Below, piece after piece: positions 27,314-36,931 of a DNA stretch of 37,199 nucleotides. The position numbers and the translations under genes are program-made. The DNA lies in the NCBI GenBank assembly GCA_030603165.1, contig JAUVYH010000009.1, positions 1 through 37,199 of the forward strand, read 5' to 3'. Source of the DNA: Fidelibacterota bacterium (GTDB taxonomy: Bacteria > Fidelibacterota > UBA2242). Every line of letters begins with the position of its first letter. Position 1 is the first letter of the stretch. Below the pieces are notes generated by a model. It did not search any database. It had not been told where the DNA came from and was given only the letters and a program-made list of their open reading frames with translations.

Positions 27314-29461
27314 CTATTTACCGGTTTCTTTCGGTATCAGGAATTTATTATAGAGAGACAAACTGATAATAGTAAAAACGCCGATCATTGAAAAGATCAG
27401 CCATAGCGTGCGAGGTTGATTCAGGATATCAACAAAATGAACATAAAGCTTTGCGCCTAAAATACCACCAATAGAGCTGCCGAATACTCCGTACAGAAAA
27501 AGATATCCCATATACATCGCCTTTTTATCTTTCGGTGCAACAAGACCAATATAACTGATGAATTTTGGATGGGCAGTCATTTCTCCAACAGAAAAAATAA
27601 TAATTCCTGCCATAAAAACCCAAATGCTCGTATTAATAGCCAGAATAGCCATTCCTATGGTTCCCATAGCAATACCTATCATCATAGTCGGCAGAGCTTT
27701 TGTGTTTTTTACGATACGGGAAATTACCAGTTGTAAAAGAATAATAGTACCGGCATTAATTACGGTTACATGTTCTACATCAAAAATAAACAATTCTTTA
27801 TTAATACCAAATATTCCAAGAAAGTTATTAACTGAGGAGTTTAGTGAACCGGCGTCCACGTAAGCCTGGACATACCACAGAACGGAATCAAACATTTGGA
27901 AATAAAGAACCCAGAAACCGGAATAGAGGAAAATCATCAATAAAAATTTTGCATGGTCAACGAACTTTCCGGAATCAGTTTTATCGATGATAAAAAGAGA
28001 GGATACGGTTAAATAGATCACCGTTGCGATAATTCTTCCGAGAAGTGCTAAGCCGGGTAAAAACCAGATAAATATTCCCAATCCGATAATAATTACGGCG
28101 GGCATACGGCTTGGCGTATTTTTTTGCGTTACAGATGTTGTTGCCCTGTTAGAGAAAAATATAATTACTAAACCAATAAGAATTATGGATGCGATAAATA
28201 AGAGAAAAAATTTGCGGCTATTTGTTGCTTTATATAGATCATCGCAATCTTTAATTGATAAAGAGCGCAAAACCGAATGACTACGCAGCTCATCTAATAA
28301 TTCTACTTTAATATTTTCAAAGTCGGTCGCCTGATTGACTGTAACTATATAGTGAGATTTGGATATTTCAGAAATCTGAAAAGGCGGAGTAATGTCTTTA
28401 GATATTTTAAACTCAACCTGGATTTTTGAATCGGATTGCTCGATCCAATTTTTAAGTTCCCGTACGGTAATATCTTCGAACCCCTGATATTGATGCAGCT
28501 GTGTGATAAGAGTATCGCTATATCTATGTAAATATTCCGGTTTGTGTAAGGTAAGCTGAAATACACCGATTGCATCGTTTATAGTTGATAATGAAAAATC
28601 CTCTCTGCCGAGCATATTTCGATTAATATCAAAATGCATTACGGAATTGTCTGAAACAATCCCGATTTTGGAAAAGCGTTTGGATACAATTGGCTTTTCC
28701 AAATATTGAAATAGCGAGAAAATAAATAAACCTGCAAGTAGAAGCACCGCTATATTTTTGCACAAGACGGATTTTTTCATCTGGTAATACAAAAGAACGA
28801 TAGGTGAATAAATGATCTCAAATGCATTAGCCAGAGTTTGCAGCAAATTGGTTTTCTTCTTATCGGTTTTTTCAGATTTTATCGGTTCTTTATAGAATAA
28901 TGCGGTTGGTATTATCATAACAGCCGTACAAAGCGCCGAAGCTATAAAGACATATCTGGGGTTAAGCCCTTTTAAAAACGGAACCAGGAAAAGGGGAAAC
29001 AGAAAAGCGCCTAGATTTATAGACCAGTAAAAAATACCAAATCCAACCGTGCTGTTACTTTCGTCGGTGACTTTAGCAATAGTGCCGGAAATAAGCGGTT
29101 TGAATGTTCCGGCGCCTAATCCCATGATAACAAGCGAGACAAAAACTGCTCCGTAAGTTGATGTCTGGCTGGTTAAAAAATATCCACTACCCATGATGGC
29201 AAAAGCAATCATCAGCAGGCGACGGTAGCCAAAACGGTCGGCGATTGCTCCTGAAACGATCGGGAGAAAATATAAAAGAGGTTGAATAACCCCTTTAATT
29301 ACTCCCACACTCTCTTTAGGGAAATCGAGTACGTTGACAAAATATACCGAAATAAAGCTCATCATTCCATAATATGAGCCTCTTTCAAAAAATTCAAATA
29401 TGACCACTAACCAAAACTGGGCGGGAAATAATCCGAATAATCCTTTTTTCTTTTCAGTCAT
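27314..29461 (-). CDS. POT/PTR2 (MFS) family peptide transporter with a large internal soluble insertion
   Basis: FEFFERGSYYGMMSFISVYF, GAIADRFGYRRLLM, GLGAGTFKPLISGTIAK, FYWSINLGAFLFPL; about 165-aa non-TM insertion around residues 255-420. Confidence 0.85.
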   Translation of the reverse strand: MTEKKKGLFGLFPAQFWLVVIFEFFERGSYYGMMSFISVYFVNVLDFPKESVGVIKGVIQPLLYFLPIVSGAIADRFGYRRLLMIAFAIMGSGYFLTSQTSTYGAVFVSLVIMGLGAGTFKPLISGTIAKVTDESNSTVGFGIFYWSINLGAFLFPLFLVPFLKGLNPRYVFIASALCTAVMIIPTALFYKEPIKSEKTDKKKTNLLQTLANAFEIIYSPIVLLYYQMKKSVLCKNIAVLLLAGLFIFSLFQYLEKPIVSKRFSKIGIVSDNSVMHFDINRNMLGREDFSLSTINDAIGVFQLTLHKPEYLHRYSDTLITQLHQYQGFEDITVRELKNWIEQSDSKIQVEFKISKDITPPFQISEISKSHYIVTVNQATDFENIKVELLDELRSHSVLRSLSIKDCDDLYKATNSRKFFLLFIASIILIGLVIIFFSNRATTSVTQKNTPSRMPAVIIIGLGIFIWFLPGLALLGRIIATVIYLTVSSLFIIDKTDSGKFVDHAKFLLMIFLYSGFWVLYFQMFDSVLWYVQAYVDAGSLNSSVNNFLGIFGINKELFIFDVEHVTVINAGTIILLQLVISRIVKNTKALPTMMIGIAMGTIGMAILAINTSIWVFMAGIIIFSVGEMTAHPKFISYIGLVAPKDKKAMYMGYLFLYGVFGSSIGGILGAKLYVHFVDILNQPRTLWLIFSMIGVFTIISLSLYNKFLIPKETGK

Positions 29462-30031
29462 GAGATAATCCTTATTGGTTAAAAATAACGGATTGGAAAA
29501 TACGATTTTCCGGCGAAAAACAAAAGATTTTCGTAATTTTTTAACAATCCCTTCTAAATGCTGTAATTAGACCCTATTCAAAAAGGTAAATTTAGATTTT
29601 CAAATCTGAGAATATTATAAACGCAGAGGCGCAGAGAACGCAGAGGATTTTAGGTCCAGGACTTTTGAAATCTATTTGTATGCAGAAATCTTTGCGAAAG
29701 TTCGTTCTCGTAATGCAAAAGATACAGGTGAATACTGTAAATATCTTTTAGATAATCATGATGAATATCGGGACAAAGTTACTCTTATCCCAAATGGAAT
29801 ATTCAAATTTCAAATTTATAATAATCCCCGCCTGCTAAAGAGCCTGCCTATCCCGATCGGGACGCAGATAGGAAACAGCGGGCAGATCTGCGATCTCTGT
29901 CCCGACTGGTCGGGATTAAGTATTAAAACCGTCTTCGAATTAGGCATAATTATACCGGTAATAGTTTGCATTGCTCAAAAAATTAAATTAATATAGCTGT
30001 AACTATGAATTTCAAAAACAGGAGCTACCCT

Positions 30032-30658
30032 ATGAAAAACAACATGCGAAATATTCAGGTCCGCGGTCTTTTGATCGGGCTGCTTGTTCTTTGCGCCTGT
30101 CAGGCAGTCAAAGATCCGGACTTAGTTGAACTCAATACAATCATTCCGGACATTGTCCTGGACATCCGCTACGCCACCGATGATAATTTTGTCGGTAAAG
30201 TGCTGTATCCGTCGTCCCGCTGTTTCCTCGCTAAAAAACCTGCCCTGGCGCTGAAAAAAGTTCAGGAAGATTTAAAGCGGCAAGGATTCAGTCTGAAAGT
30301 ATTTGACGGCTATCGACCGCTATCGGTCCAGAAACAAATGTGGGAAATCCTGCCTGACTCGCGTTATGTGGCAAACCCGGCAACCGGCTCAAATCACAAC
30401 CGGGCGTATTCCGTGGACGTGACGCTGCTCGATCTCGATGGCAATGAAATGCCGATGCCTTCGAAATTCGACGACTTCTCAGAGAAAGCCCACCGGGATT
30501 ATATGGACTGTTCGCAAGAAGCTATCCGTCATCGCTCAATCCTAAAAGACGCCATGAAAAAACACGGTTTTACCGGCATCTCTTCCGAATGGTGGCATTT
30601 CGACTATAAGGGGCATGAAAATATGCCGGTTCTTGATATACCGCTGGATTCTTTATAA
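30032..30658 (+). CDS. D-Ala-D-Ala dipeptidase (VanX-like, M15D) lipoprotein
   Basis: Lipobox LLVLCAC; IRYATDDNFVGKVLYPSSRCFL, VFDGYRPLSVQKQMW, GSNHNRAYSVDVTLLD, SSEWWHFDY. Confidence 0.92.
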   Translation: MKNNMRNIQVRGLLIGLLVLCACQAVKDPDLVELNTIIPDIVLDIRYATDDNFVGKVLYPSSRCFLAKKPALALKKVQEDLKRQGFSLKVFDGYRPLSVQKQMWEILPDSRYVANPATGSNHNRAYSVDVTLLDLDGNEMPMPSKFDDFSEKAHRDYMDCSQEAIRHRSILKDAMKKHGFTGISSEWWHFDYKGHENMPVLDIPLDSL

Positions 30659-30692
30659 TTTTTCTAAAACAAACTCTATACGGGAGATAACG

Positions 30693-31907
30693 ATGAAGAT
30701 AAATCAGTTTACATTTCGGTCAATGATCGTAATCCTTAGCCTTACATTAATTGCCTGTGAAGCGCCCGATTCCGAAAAAGTTCTATACCGGGGCAAGCCT
30801 CAAAAGGTCGGCATGGATGCGGAACGGTTGAATTTAATCGATGAGATCATTGAGAATGCAATTCAGGCAGAAGAATTACCCGGAGCCGTATTAATCGTCG
30901 CCCGAAAAGGAGCCGTAATTATTCGAAAAACCTATGGGAACTCCCGGATCATACCAACAATTGAGCCAATGACTCTTGAAACAATATTCGATATGGCGTC
31001 GATTACCAAACCGGTTGCAACCGCCACATCCATTATGATCCTCGTAGAACAGGGCAAAATCCGCCTGATGGATCCGGCGTCAAAATATATTCCCGAATAC
31101 ACACCATATTATGATGAAGACGGCAACGATGCGTCACCGATTCGGCTCTACCATCTCCTGACCCATACGTCCGGTCTGCCGCCTTATACCAATGCCAATG
31201 CACTGAAAGAACAATATGGCGAACCCTGCCCCGAAAAACTGATCCAACATATTGCCACAATCGAAAAACAGAACTCTCCCAGAGAACATTTTGCCTACAG
31301 TTGTCTTGGCTTTATCACACTGGCGGAAATTGTACGGCTAGTATCCGGAATGGACATCGGCGAATTTTCAAAAAACCATATCTTCGAGCCTCTGCAAATG
31401 CACAGCGCCATGTTCCTGCCGACGGAAGAATACCTGCCGCGCATCGCTCCAACCGAAGTAATTGACGATGTGCCGCTGCATGGGAAAGTTCACGATCCCC
31501 TGGCACAGCTGATGGGCGGTCTGTCCGGCAATGCGGGACTCTTTTCTTCTGCTGACGACATGGCGATTTTCTGCCAGATGATGCTGAATGGCGGCAGCTA
31601 TGAAGGCGTCCGGATTCTATCGCCACTTACAGTAAAAGCCATGACAACAGTATATCCCGATCTGGCTTTTGCCGGACGGGGACTCGGCTGGGATCTGAAT
31701 TCAGCCTATTCGTCTAATATGGGTGATATATTTCCCAAAACCTCTTACGGACACACCGGCTTCACCGGAACATCCCTTGTGATCGACCCGGAAACCGAGA
31801 CCTTCGTGATCCTGCTGACCAACAGTGTCCATATGCCGGAAGGCAATGTGATCGCCCTGCGCAGTAAAGTGACGAATATTGTGGCGGGTAGTATTGTGGA
31901 GCCGTAA
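30693..31907 (+). CDS. Beta-lactamase/class C-like serine hydrolase lipoprotein
   Basis: Start at MKINQFTFRSMIVILSLTLIACEA; catalytic MASITKP (SxxK), YSCLGF (YxN-like), HTGFTGT. Confidence 0.88.
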   Translation: MKINQFTFRSMIVILSLTLIACEAPDSEKVLYRGKPQKVGMDAERLNLIDEIIENAIQAEELPGAVLIVARKGAVIIRKTYGNSRIIPTIEPMTLETIFDMASITKPVATATSIMILVEQGKIRLMDPASKYIPEYTPYYDEDGNDASPIRLYHLLTHTSGLPPYTNANALKEQYGEPCPEKLIQHIATIEKQNSPREHFAYSCLGFITLAEIVRLVSGMDIGEFSKNHIFEPLQMHSAMFLPTEEYLPRIAPTEVIDDVPLHGKVHDPLAQLMGGLSGNAGLFSSADDMAIFCQMMLNGGSYEGVRILSPLTVKAMTTVYPDLAFAGRGLGWDLNSAYSSNMGDIFPKTSYGHTGFTGTSLVIDPETETFVILLTNSVHMPEGNVIALRSKVTNIVAGSIVEP

Positions 31908-31948
31908 TTGTAGAATATAGAAAATAATCTAATAGTAGTAAAAAATCT

Positions 31949-32704
31949 TTACCCTAAAAATATATCATTGTTATGCATTCTAAGAAAATTTTTATCTGGT
32001 AAAAACTTAGAAGGCAATATAATACTTTGACCATGGTATTTATTAAAATACTCTTGGTCGATTTGATTATTCGAAGATAAAATTTCTGAACTTATTAATA
32101 CTTTGTAATCTTCATTTATCGTTATGTATCCTAAGTCAAAGGCTTTATCATGCAAAAGATTTGTTAAAATTCCATTTCTTGGATTTAAACGATTTTTAAC
32201 ACTTTTTGACCATGGTACAATATGACCAGCAATTAAAAGATCAGCATTTTGAATACCTGTAATACAACAAGTACAATTATAAGAGGCTAGTATTGTTGAT
32301 CTAAAAAATGATTGATTTACTCTTGTCTTAATCAATCTTTCTTTATCCAATCCCTCTCTTAATTCAAAATCTTCTCCAATTCCCTTTTTTATTTTTATTT
32401 TTTTTAATAATAGATTTTCGCTTTCGTAGGCCAACAAATCTAAATTATTGTAAAATTCCTCCCAGATTTCTTTATCTAATCGACTGGCGTTTCTTGCCCC
32501 AACAATGCCTCGTGCTTGCAAGCTTTCATCAAAACTTGCAAAATTTACTAATTTCCATGAAACAGCCGACGGAGTTCTATTTAGAATTAAGGCTAACTCA
32601 ATAACATTTGGATTTGCTTTATGCATCTTTCCAAAAGGAGTTTTGTAATACAAATTTAGCGCAAGTACTAATTCATTTCGTGTCCATTTTAGGTTTCTAT
32701 TCAT
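31949..32704 (-). CDS. HNH endonuclease (HNH_2-like C-terminal domain)
   Basis: YNCTCCITGIQNADLLIAGHIVPWSKSVKNRLNPRNGILTNLLHDKAFDLGYITI. Confidence 0.85.
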   Translation of the reverse strand: MNRNLKWTRNELVLALNLYYKTPFGKMHKANPNVIELALILNRTPSAVSWKLVNFASFDESLQARGIVGARNASRLDKEIWEEFYNNLDLLAYESENLLLKKIKIKKGIGEDFELREGLDKERLIKTRVNQSFFRSTILASYNCTCCITGIQNADLLIAGHIVPWSKSVKNRLNPRNGILTNLLHDKAFDLGYITINEDYKVLISSEILSSNNQIDQEYFNKYHGQSIILPSKFLPDKNFLRMHNNDIFLG

Positions 32705-32749
32705 AGCTCTCTCAAATTAAAAAGAATTTAATTACTTTTACCTTTTCAA

Positions 32750-32850
32750 TTACAACTCTCCCCACCGCAAGGTAACACTCGTCGCACCCCAGCCGCCGCC
32801 GGTTCCCTCGGCAGTATGAAAGGATTCCACCTCCGGCAAGCATGACAAAC
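32750..32850 (-). pseudogene. 3'-end fragment of an Smr-domain gene (copy 1)
   Basis: Minus-strand reads …CLPEVESFHTAEGTGGGWGATSVTLRWGEL*; near-identical to copies at 34762 and 36932. Confidence 0.85.
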
Positions 32851-32923
32851 TGTCAATCCCTGACCGGAAACCGGAATAAAAATAATAAAACAATGTCTTG
32901 ACTAAAGATTACCGTTAATAAAT

Positions 32924-34045
32924 CTAGAATATATCACGGACAGGTAATTCCGGGCTGTATTTGGCTTTTAACCACTGCAGCATCACCAGATTTCGGACAG
33001 CGCTGGCAACATCAGACTCTTTCAATGGTGGGCGACGACGTTTTTTCCATTTCATCACATAGTCAAATATATCTTTTTCATTAACTTCATCTGTCGGCTT
33101 ATTCTTTTTTATCTTCCGTGACGAATATAAAACAGTCGATACGATTTCAGCCTGATTCGTATCCATACGCATGAAAAGGTCGGTGGTTTTTCTAATAATC
33201 TTTTGATATTTATGAATTAAATCTTGGTATTTATCCCTCATTTTCGGATAAGCATTTCCTGCATGGTACAGGAAACTAGTGCCGGAATGTTCCTCTATGA
33301 TAAGATTGTTATTTGCCATTATTGTGATGGCTTTTTTTAGATCCTCAGAAAATGGTCCATAACTGCCTTCGGTATATTTCAATTCAGTAGGCACACCTTG
33401 AGCAGTTGCAATATATCCAATTTTTTGGAGAAACGTTCTGCCAATTGGTCGATGATACGGATTCTGTTTGATCTGTTCCAGAATCTCAATCAGTACCAGC
33501 CATTCCGGAATAAATTTTGGGAATGGTTTGTCGTTTTTCAGTTTTTTCAAACTCTCTGCTTTTGACTCGAGAAAATCGGTTGTAAGTTGGTTTTTCGGTG
33601 CACCAAAAACAGCGTAAAGTTCTACTGGAATATCTATCATTTTAAACTTTTGATATAAAAGAGGCCCAACTTCAGCCCATTCCAATTGCCCGTTACCGCA
33701 GCCCAATGGAGGTACCGCCAATGATGTGATACCCCATTCCTTATAATTATTTAAAATGATATTAATACCTTTTTCAATATCCTCAATTTTTGACACGGAA
33801 CGCCAATGGTTTTTAGTCGGAAAATTAATAATCCAGGGTTTTATCAATGATTTATAGATATACGGTACACCGGGCTTTACGATTTTATTTTCACAGCGGA
33901 CCTTATAATCGAAAAACATATCGGGAAACCGCTTCTTAAAATCTGCTGCAATTCCTTTCCCCATAACGCCAACGCAATTGACGGTATTTATTAACGTTTG
34001 TGACTCAGATTCGAGGATATTTCCAATTTTAATTTTTGTAATCAT
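32924..34045 (-). CDS. darG: DarG-like macrodomain antitoxin (ADP-ribosyl glycohydrolase)
   Basis: MITKIKIGNILESESQTLINTVNCVGVMGKGIAADFKKRFPDMF…LAVPPLGCGNGQLEW macrodomain; DarG-type C-terminal region. Confidence 0.93.
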   Translation of the reverse strand: MITKIKIGNILESESQTLINTVNCVGVMGKGIAADFKKRFPDMFFDYKVRCENKIVKPGVPYIYKSLIKPWIINFPTKNHWRSVSKIEDIEKGINIILNNYKEWGITSLAVPPLGCGNGQLEWAEVGPLLYQKFKMIDIPVELYAVFGAPKNQLTTDFLESKAESLKKLKNDKPFPKFIPEWLVLIEILEQIKQNPYHRPIGRTFLQKIGYIATAQGVPTELKYTEGSYGPFSEDLKKAITIMANNNLIIEEHSGTSFLYHAGNAYPKMRDKYQDLIHKYQKIIRKTTDLFMRMDTNQAEIVSTVLYSSRKIKKNKPTDEVNEKDIFDYVMKWKKRRRPPLKESDVASAVRNLVMLQWLKAKYSPELPVRDIF

Positions 34046-34051
34046 TTTCTC

Positions 34052-34642
34052 CTAAAAAAACATACTATTATTTATTGTAATTTGCAATCGAATTCCTTGA
34101 TTTTCAAGTCGGTCACGAACAGCTTCACTATAAACATAAACACCTAAAATGTGTTTCGGTTCAATCCTTTCCGGTACTAAAACCTCTGCACATTTTATTG
34201 AACCATGAATCCACTGTTGCATCGGGTCGTCATGTAACCAAAACCGGTCATATATTTTATTAAAATCAAGTTGACCCAGACCGGTATCAACAGGATAAAA
34301 AGCAACATAATCACTTGATGCGTTTCGATCACTGACAATTACGTTTTCAATTAACAATATCCGTTTATCAATTTGTAAAATCCCAATCTCTTCATTTCTG
34401 TCTCGTAATTTACTTAGCATTTTATTATGAGCGTCAAAATACAAATTCGCATAATCATGGAGTCTCATGCCACTTGGAATTTTTTTATTTTCACGTCGTT
34501 GTTGAATTATTTGAGAGGCAACAGAATTATGATGGATAATTTTGGTCAAATTATGGGATAAAATTCCGTTTTCCAGTATGGATGGTATATTCTCAATATG
34601 AGTGATATAGTGAAGTTCCTTTATATGGTTAATATTTACCAT
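34052..34642 (-). CDS. darT: DarT-like ssDNA ADP-ribosyltransferase toxin (DUF4433)
   Basis: LHYITHIENIPSILENGILSHN…MRLHDYANLYFDAHNKMLS…SDYVAFYPVDTGL…CAEVLVPERIEPKHILGVYVYSE; directly upstream of darG. Confidence 0.93.
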   Translation of the reverse strand: MVNINHIKELHYITHIENIPSILENGILSHNLTKIIHHNSVASQIIQQRRENKKIPSGMRLHDYANLYFDAHNKMLSKLRDRNEEIGILQIDKRILLIENVIVSDRNASSDYVAFYPVDTGLGQLDFNKIYDRFWLHDDPMQQWIHGSIKCAEVLVPERIEPKHILGVYVYSEAVRDRLENQGIRLQITINNSMFF

Positions 34643-34761
34643 GATCTAAAGTTTTAATTTTTTTTAAAAATAGCAACATTATTTATTTATTCTTTTTAAT
34701 CTTTTGTCAGCCATTAGCAATTACATATCTCAATCTTTATACTTTTTCCTTTAACTTTTTT

Positions 34762-35196
34762 TTATTGTGATTCGTCTCGCCGCAAGGTAACACTCGTTGC
34801 GCCCCAGCCGCCGCCGGTTCCCTCGGCAGTATGAAAGGATTCCACCTCCGGCAAGCGTGACAAAATCGACTGTACAATTTTCCGCAGCGTTCCGGTGCCC
34901 TTGCCGTGAATAATGCGTACACTGTAAATCCCCTTTTCACGACAGGCTTTCAAATAGTCCGGCACCAGTTCTTTCACTTCCCGGGGCAGAAATGTGTGCA
35001 GATCAAGAACACCGTTAATTGGAATTTCGACCGGTCCAGTGTCAGCCATCATTTTAAAACCAATTTTCGCCTCTTCAACAAATCTGCGGACTTTCTCCGG
35101 GTCTTTTCTTCCGTCGGGACCTTCCACGCCGGTATGAGCATCCACACCCGCCGGACGAACCGCCACGATGGCTTCACGGACATTTTCATGTCGTGC
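34762..35196 (-). pseudogene. Smr-domain gene copy 2, 5'-truncated, fused in frame to a TrpF-like C-terminal segment
   Basis: ENVREAIVAVRPAGVDAHTGVEGPDGRKDPEKVRRFVEEAKIGFK (TrpF C-terminus-like) then MMADTGPVEIPINGVLDLHTFLPREVKELVPDYLKACREKGIYSVRIIHGKGTGTLRKIVQSIL (Smr). Confidence 0.6.
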
Positions 35197-35270
35197 TCAA
35201 GAATCCGATATGGAACAGATTGTGCGGTTTTCACCGCTTCTTCTTTGTTTAACCATTGGAGGATAGGCAT
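35190..35270 (-). pseudogene. 5' fragment resembling the N-terminus of an adenine-specific (type III Mod-like) DNA methyltransferase
   Basis: MPILQWLNKEEAVKTAQSVPYRILEHD, resembling the conserved start of Mod-like methyltransferases; homology stops at the junction with the TrpF/Smr copy. Confidence 0.45.
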
Positions 35271-35289
35271 TTATTGATTGTCCTTATGT

Positions 35290-35793
35290 TTATTGGTTAT
35301 CATTTTCCCATGTTGTCAATCGTTTTTCACACAGAGTTTTCGGCAACCGTTTATTAATCGCCATAAGTTCCATTAACTTATCCCTTGCTATAGAACAAGT
35401 CAATAGCCCTTTTTCTATCAAGCGATCCAACACCCAGATAATCCCATGTACTTCATAGCCGAGTTTCTCGGCAGTCCGGCGCAACAAGCCATCGCCGGTA
35501 AGAATAACGGCTTCCTGCTTTTGCCGCATAAGCAGAATCGAGCAATCTTCAAATGAGAGACCGCGATAGACTTGATCAATGGACTGGATTTCTTCTATAT
35601 CATCGCTGTTGAAATACTCCACAAATATTCGTTCGCAATCCGTCACACGTTCTTTTTGATCGGGTTCCTCGATTTCATCCATCACAAACGGGGAGATATG
35701 TATATCCAAATCTAATCCTAAAAACGCTTCGAATAAATCGATGTCAAACAAATCAAACAGAATATTGGCGTCGGCTATATAAATACCCGTCAT
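35290..35793 (-). CDS. PIN-domain protein (putative toxin)
   Basis: IYIADANILFDLFDID, LSFEDCSILLMRQKQEAVILTGDGLLRRTAEKLGYEVHGIIWVLDRLIEKG; overlaps the upstream XRE-ImmA ORF by 4 nt. Confidence 0.85.
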   Translation of the reverse strand: MTGIYIADANILFDLFDIDLFEAFLGLDLDIHISPFVMDEIEEPDQKERVTDCERIFVEYFNSDDIEEIQSIDQVYRGLSFEDCSILLMRQKQEAVILTGDGLLRRTAEKLGYEVHGIIWVLDRLIEKGLLTCSIARDKLMELMAINKRLPKTLCEKRLTTWENDNQ

Positions 35794-36833
35794 ATCTGGT
35801 TAAAATTCCGCCGGAATACCGCCAGCGGTTGTCCCGCCAGGGTCGCCGCCTTGGACATGGAGATGATCTCCTCGGTTACCGCCCGGTTAATCAAACTCTG
35901 AAAGCGACTGGCTTTCTCCGCTCCGCAGTATTGACCCGGTTCATTTTTACGATATCCATATTTATTTATCCAAATATTAAATCGCTGAAATTTCTGCGCG
36001 CTGATCATTCCGAGGGCATTAGCTCGCGCCATAATCGCCTGAATCGATATACCAAAGTTCTCTTTGATCCGGATCAATTCATCCAGAGTTACTCCTTTTC
36101 TACGGGCGCCAAATTCACGGACAAATATATTATAAGGCATTAGAAAAGCGCCTGCAAAATAATGACAGAGTTTTTCTTTCAATCTCGGCTGATCCGGAAC
36201 CCGAAAATCCAAAAACAGGTGCGCAAATTCATGCAGCACGGTAAAACGTTTACGGCACAGATCATTGTCCAGGGATTTATTAATAACAATCATCGGATTG
36301 GCGTCCGCCCATCCAGACAAGCCGTAAAACATCTCCGGTGCATCGACTTCAAAAATTCGTATGCCTTTGCTTTCCAATAATTCTACGACATTCGGCAAAG
36401 CCCATTCACCTAATTTCCATTGAGACCGTAATTCAGTCACAATCCGGTCGATATCTTCAAAGGCGCTTACAATCCGGTTCTTAACCGGGGATTGAAATTC
36501 ACAGCGAATCTGAAGCAGATCGTTTAATTCCTCGTTTCGTTCAATAAAGGACTTGCTGAGCTCTTTTATACGGTTTTGGTCGGTTACATTTAGCCGGGAT
36601 TTCTTGCGAAACTCAATATTTTTGATCTGAAATTCCGGCGCCTGAAAGAAATAATCCGGTGAAACATCCATTACTTTAGACAAAGCGGAAAGGACCCGTC
36701 CGTCAGGCTTCATTAGATTTTGTTCGTATTTTGATATCGCCTGCTTGGTAATCACATTATCCATCTTGTCAGCTAGGGTCTGCATGGACAACCCCGCCAT
36801 TTTTCTGGCTGATTTTAATCTTTTGCCAAACAT
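35790..36833 (-). CDS. XRE-family HTH / ImmA-IrrE metallopeptidase (COG2856-like)
   Basis: FGKRLKSARKMAGLSMQTLADKMDNVITKQAISKYEQNLMKPD (HTH); RFTVLHEFAHLFLDFR (HExxH). Confidence 0.92.
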   Translation of the reverse strand: MFGKRLKSARKMAGLSMQTLADKMDNVITKQAISKYEQNLMKPDGRVLSALSKVMDVSPDYFFQAPEFQIKNIEFRKKSRLNVTDQNRIKELSKSFIERNEELNDLLQIRCEFQSPVKNRIVSAFEDIDRIVTELRSQWKLGEWALPNVVELLESKGIRIFEVDAPEMFYGLSGWADANPMIVINKSLDNDLCRKRFTVLHEFAHLFLDFRVPDQPRLKEKLCHYFAGAFLMPYNIFVREFGARRKGVTLDELIRIKENFGISIQAIMARANALGMISAQKFQRFNIWINKYGYRKNEPGQYCGAEKASRFQSLINRAVTEEIISMSKAATLAGQPLAVFRRNFNQI

Positions 36834-36853
36834 AATGCACCCTCAATAAATAT

Positions 36854-36894
36854 TGGTTGACATTTCACTACAAATATACTCCATATGTCAACCA
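36854..36894 (-). promoter_or_regulatory. Candidate autoregulatory operator of the XRE-ImmA/PIN operon
   Basis: Perfect 10-bp inverted repeat TGGTTGACAT (36854-36863) / ATGTCAACCA (36885-36894), 21 nt apart, just upstream of the HTH start at 36833. Confidence 0.65.
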
Positions 36895-36931
36895 TTAGCA
36901 AGCATATCTTTACACTCCAACTTTTTGATGT

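Noticed and set aside
29676-29996. 106-aa ORF upstream of the VanX-like gene
   Set aside because: Overlaps repeat-like palindromes (CCTATCCCGATCGGGACGCAGATAGG); no convincing family or initiation signal.
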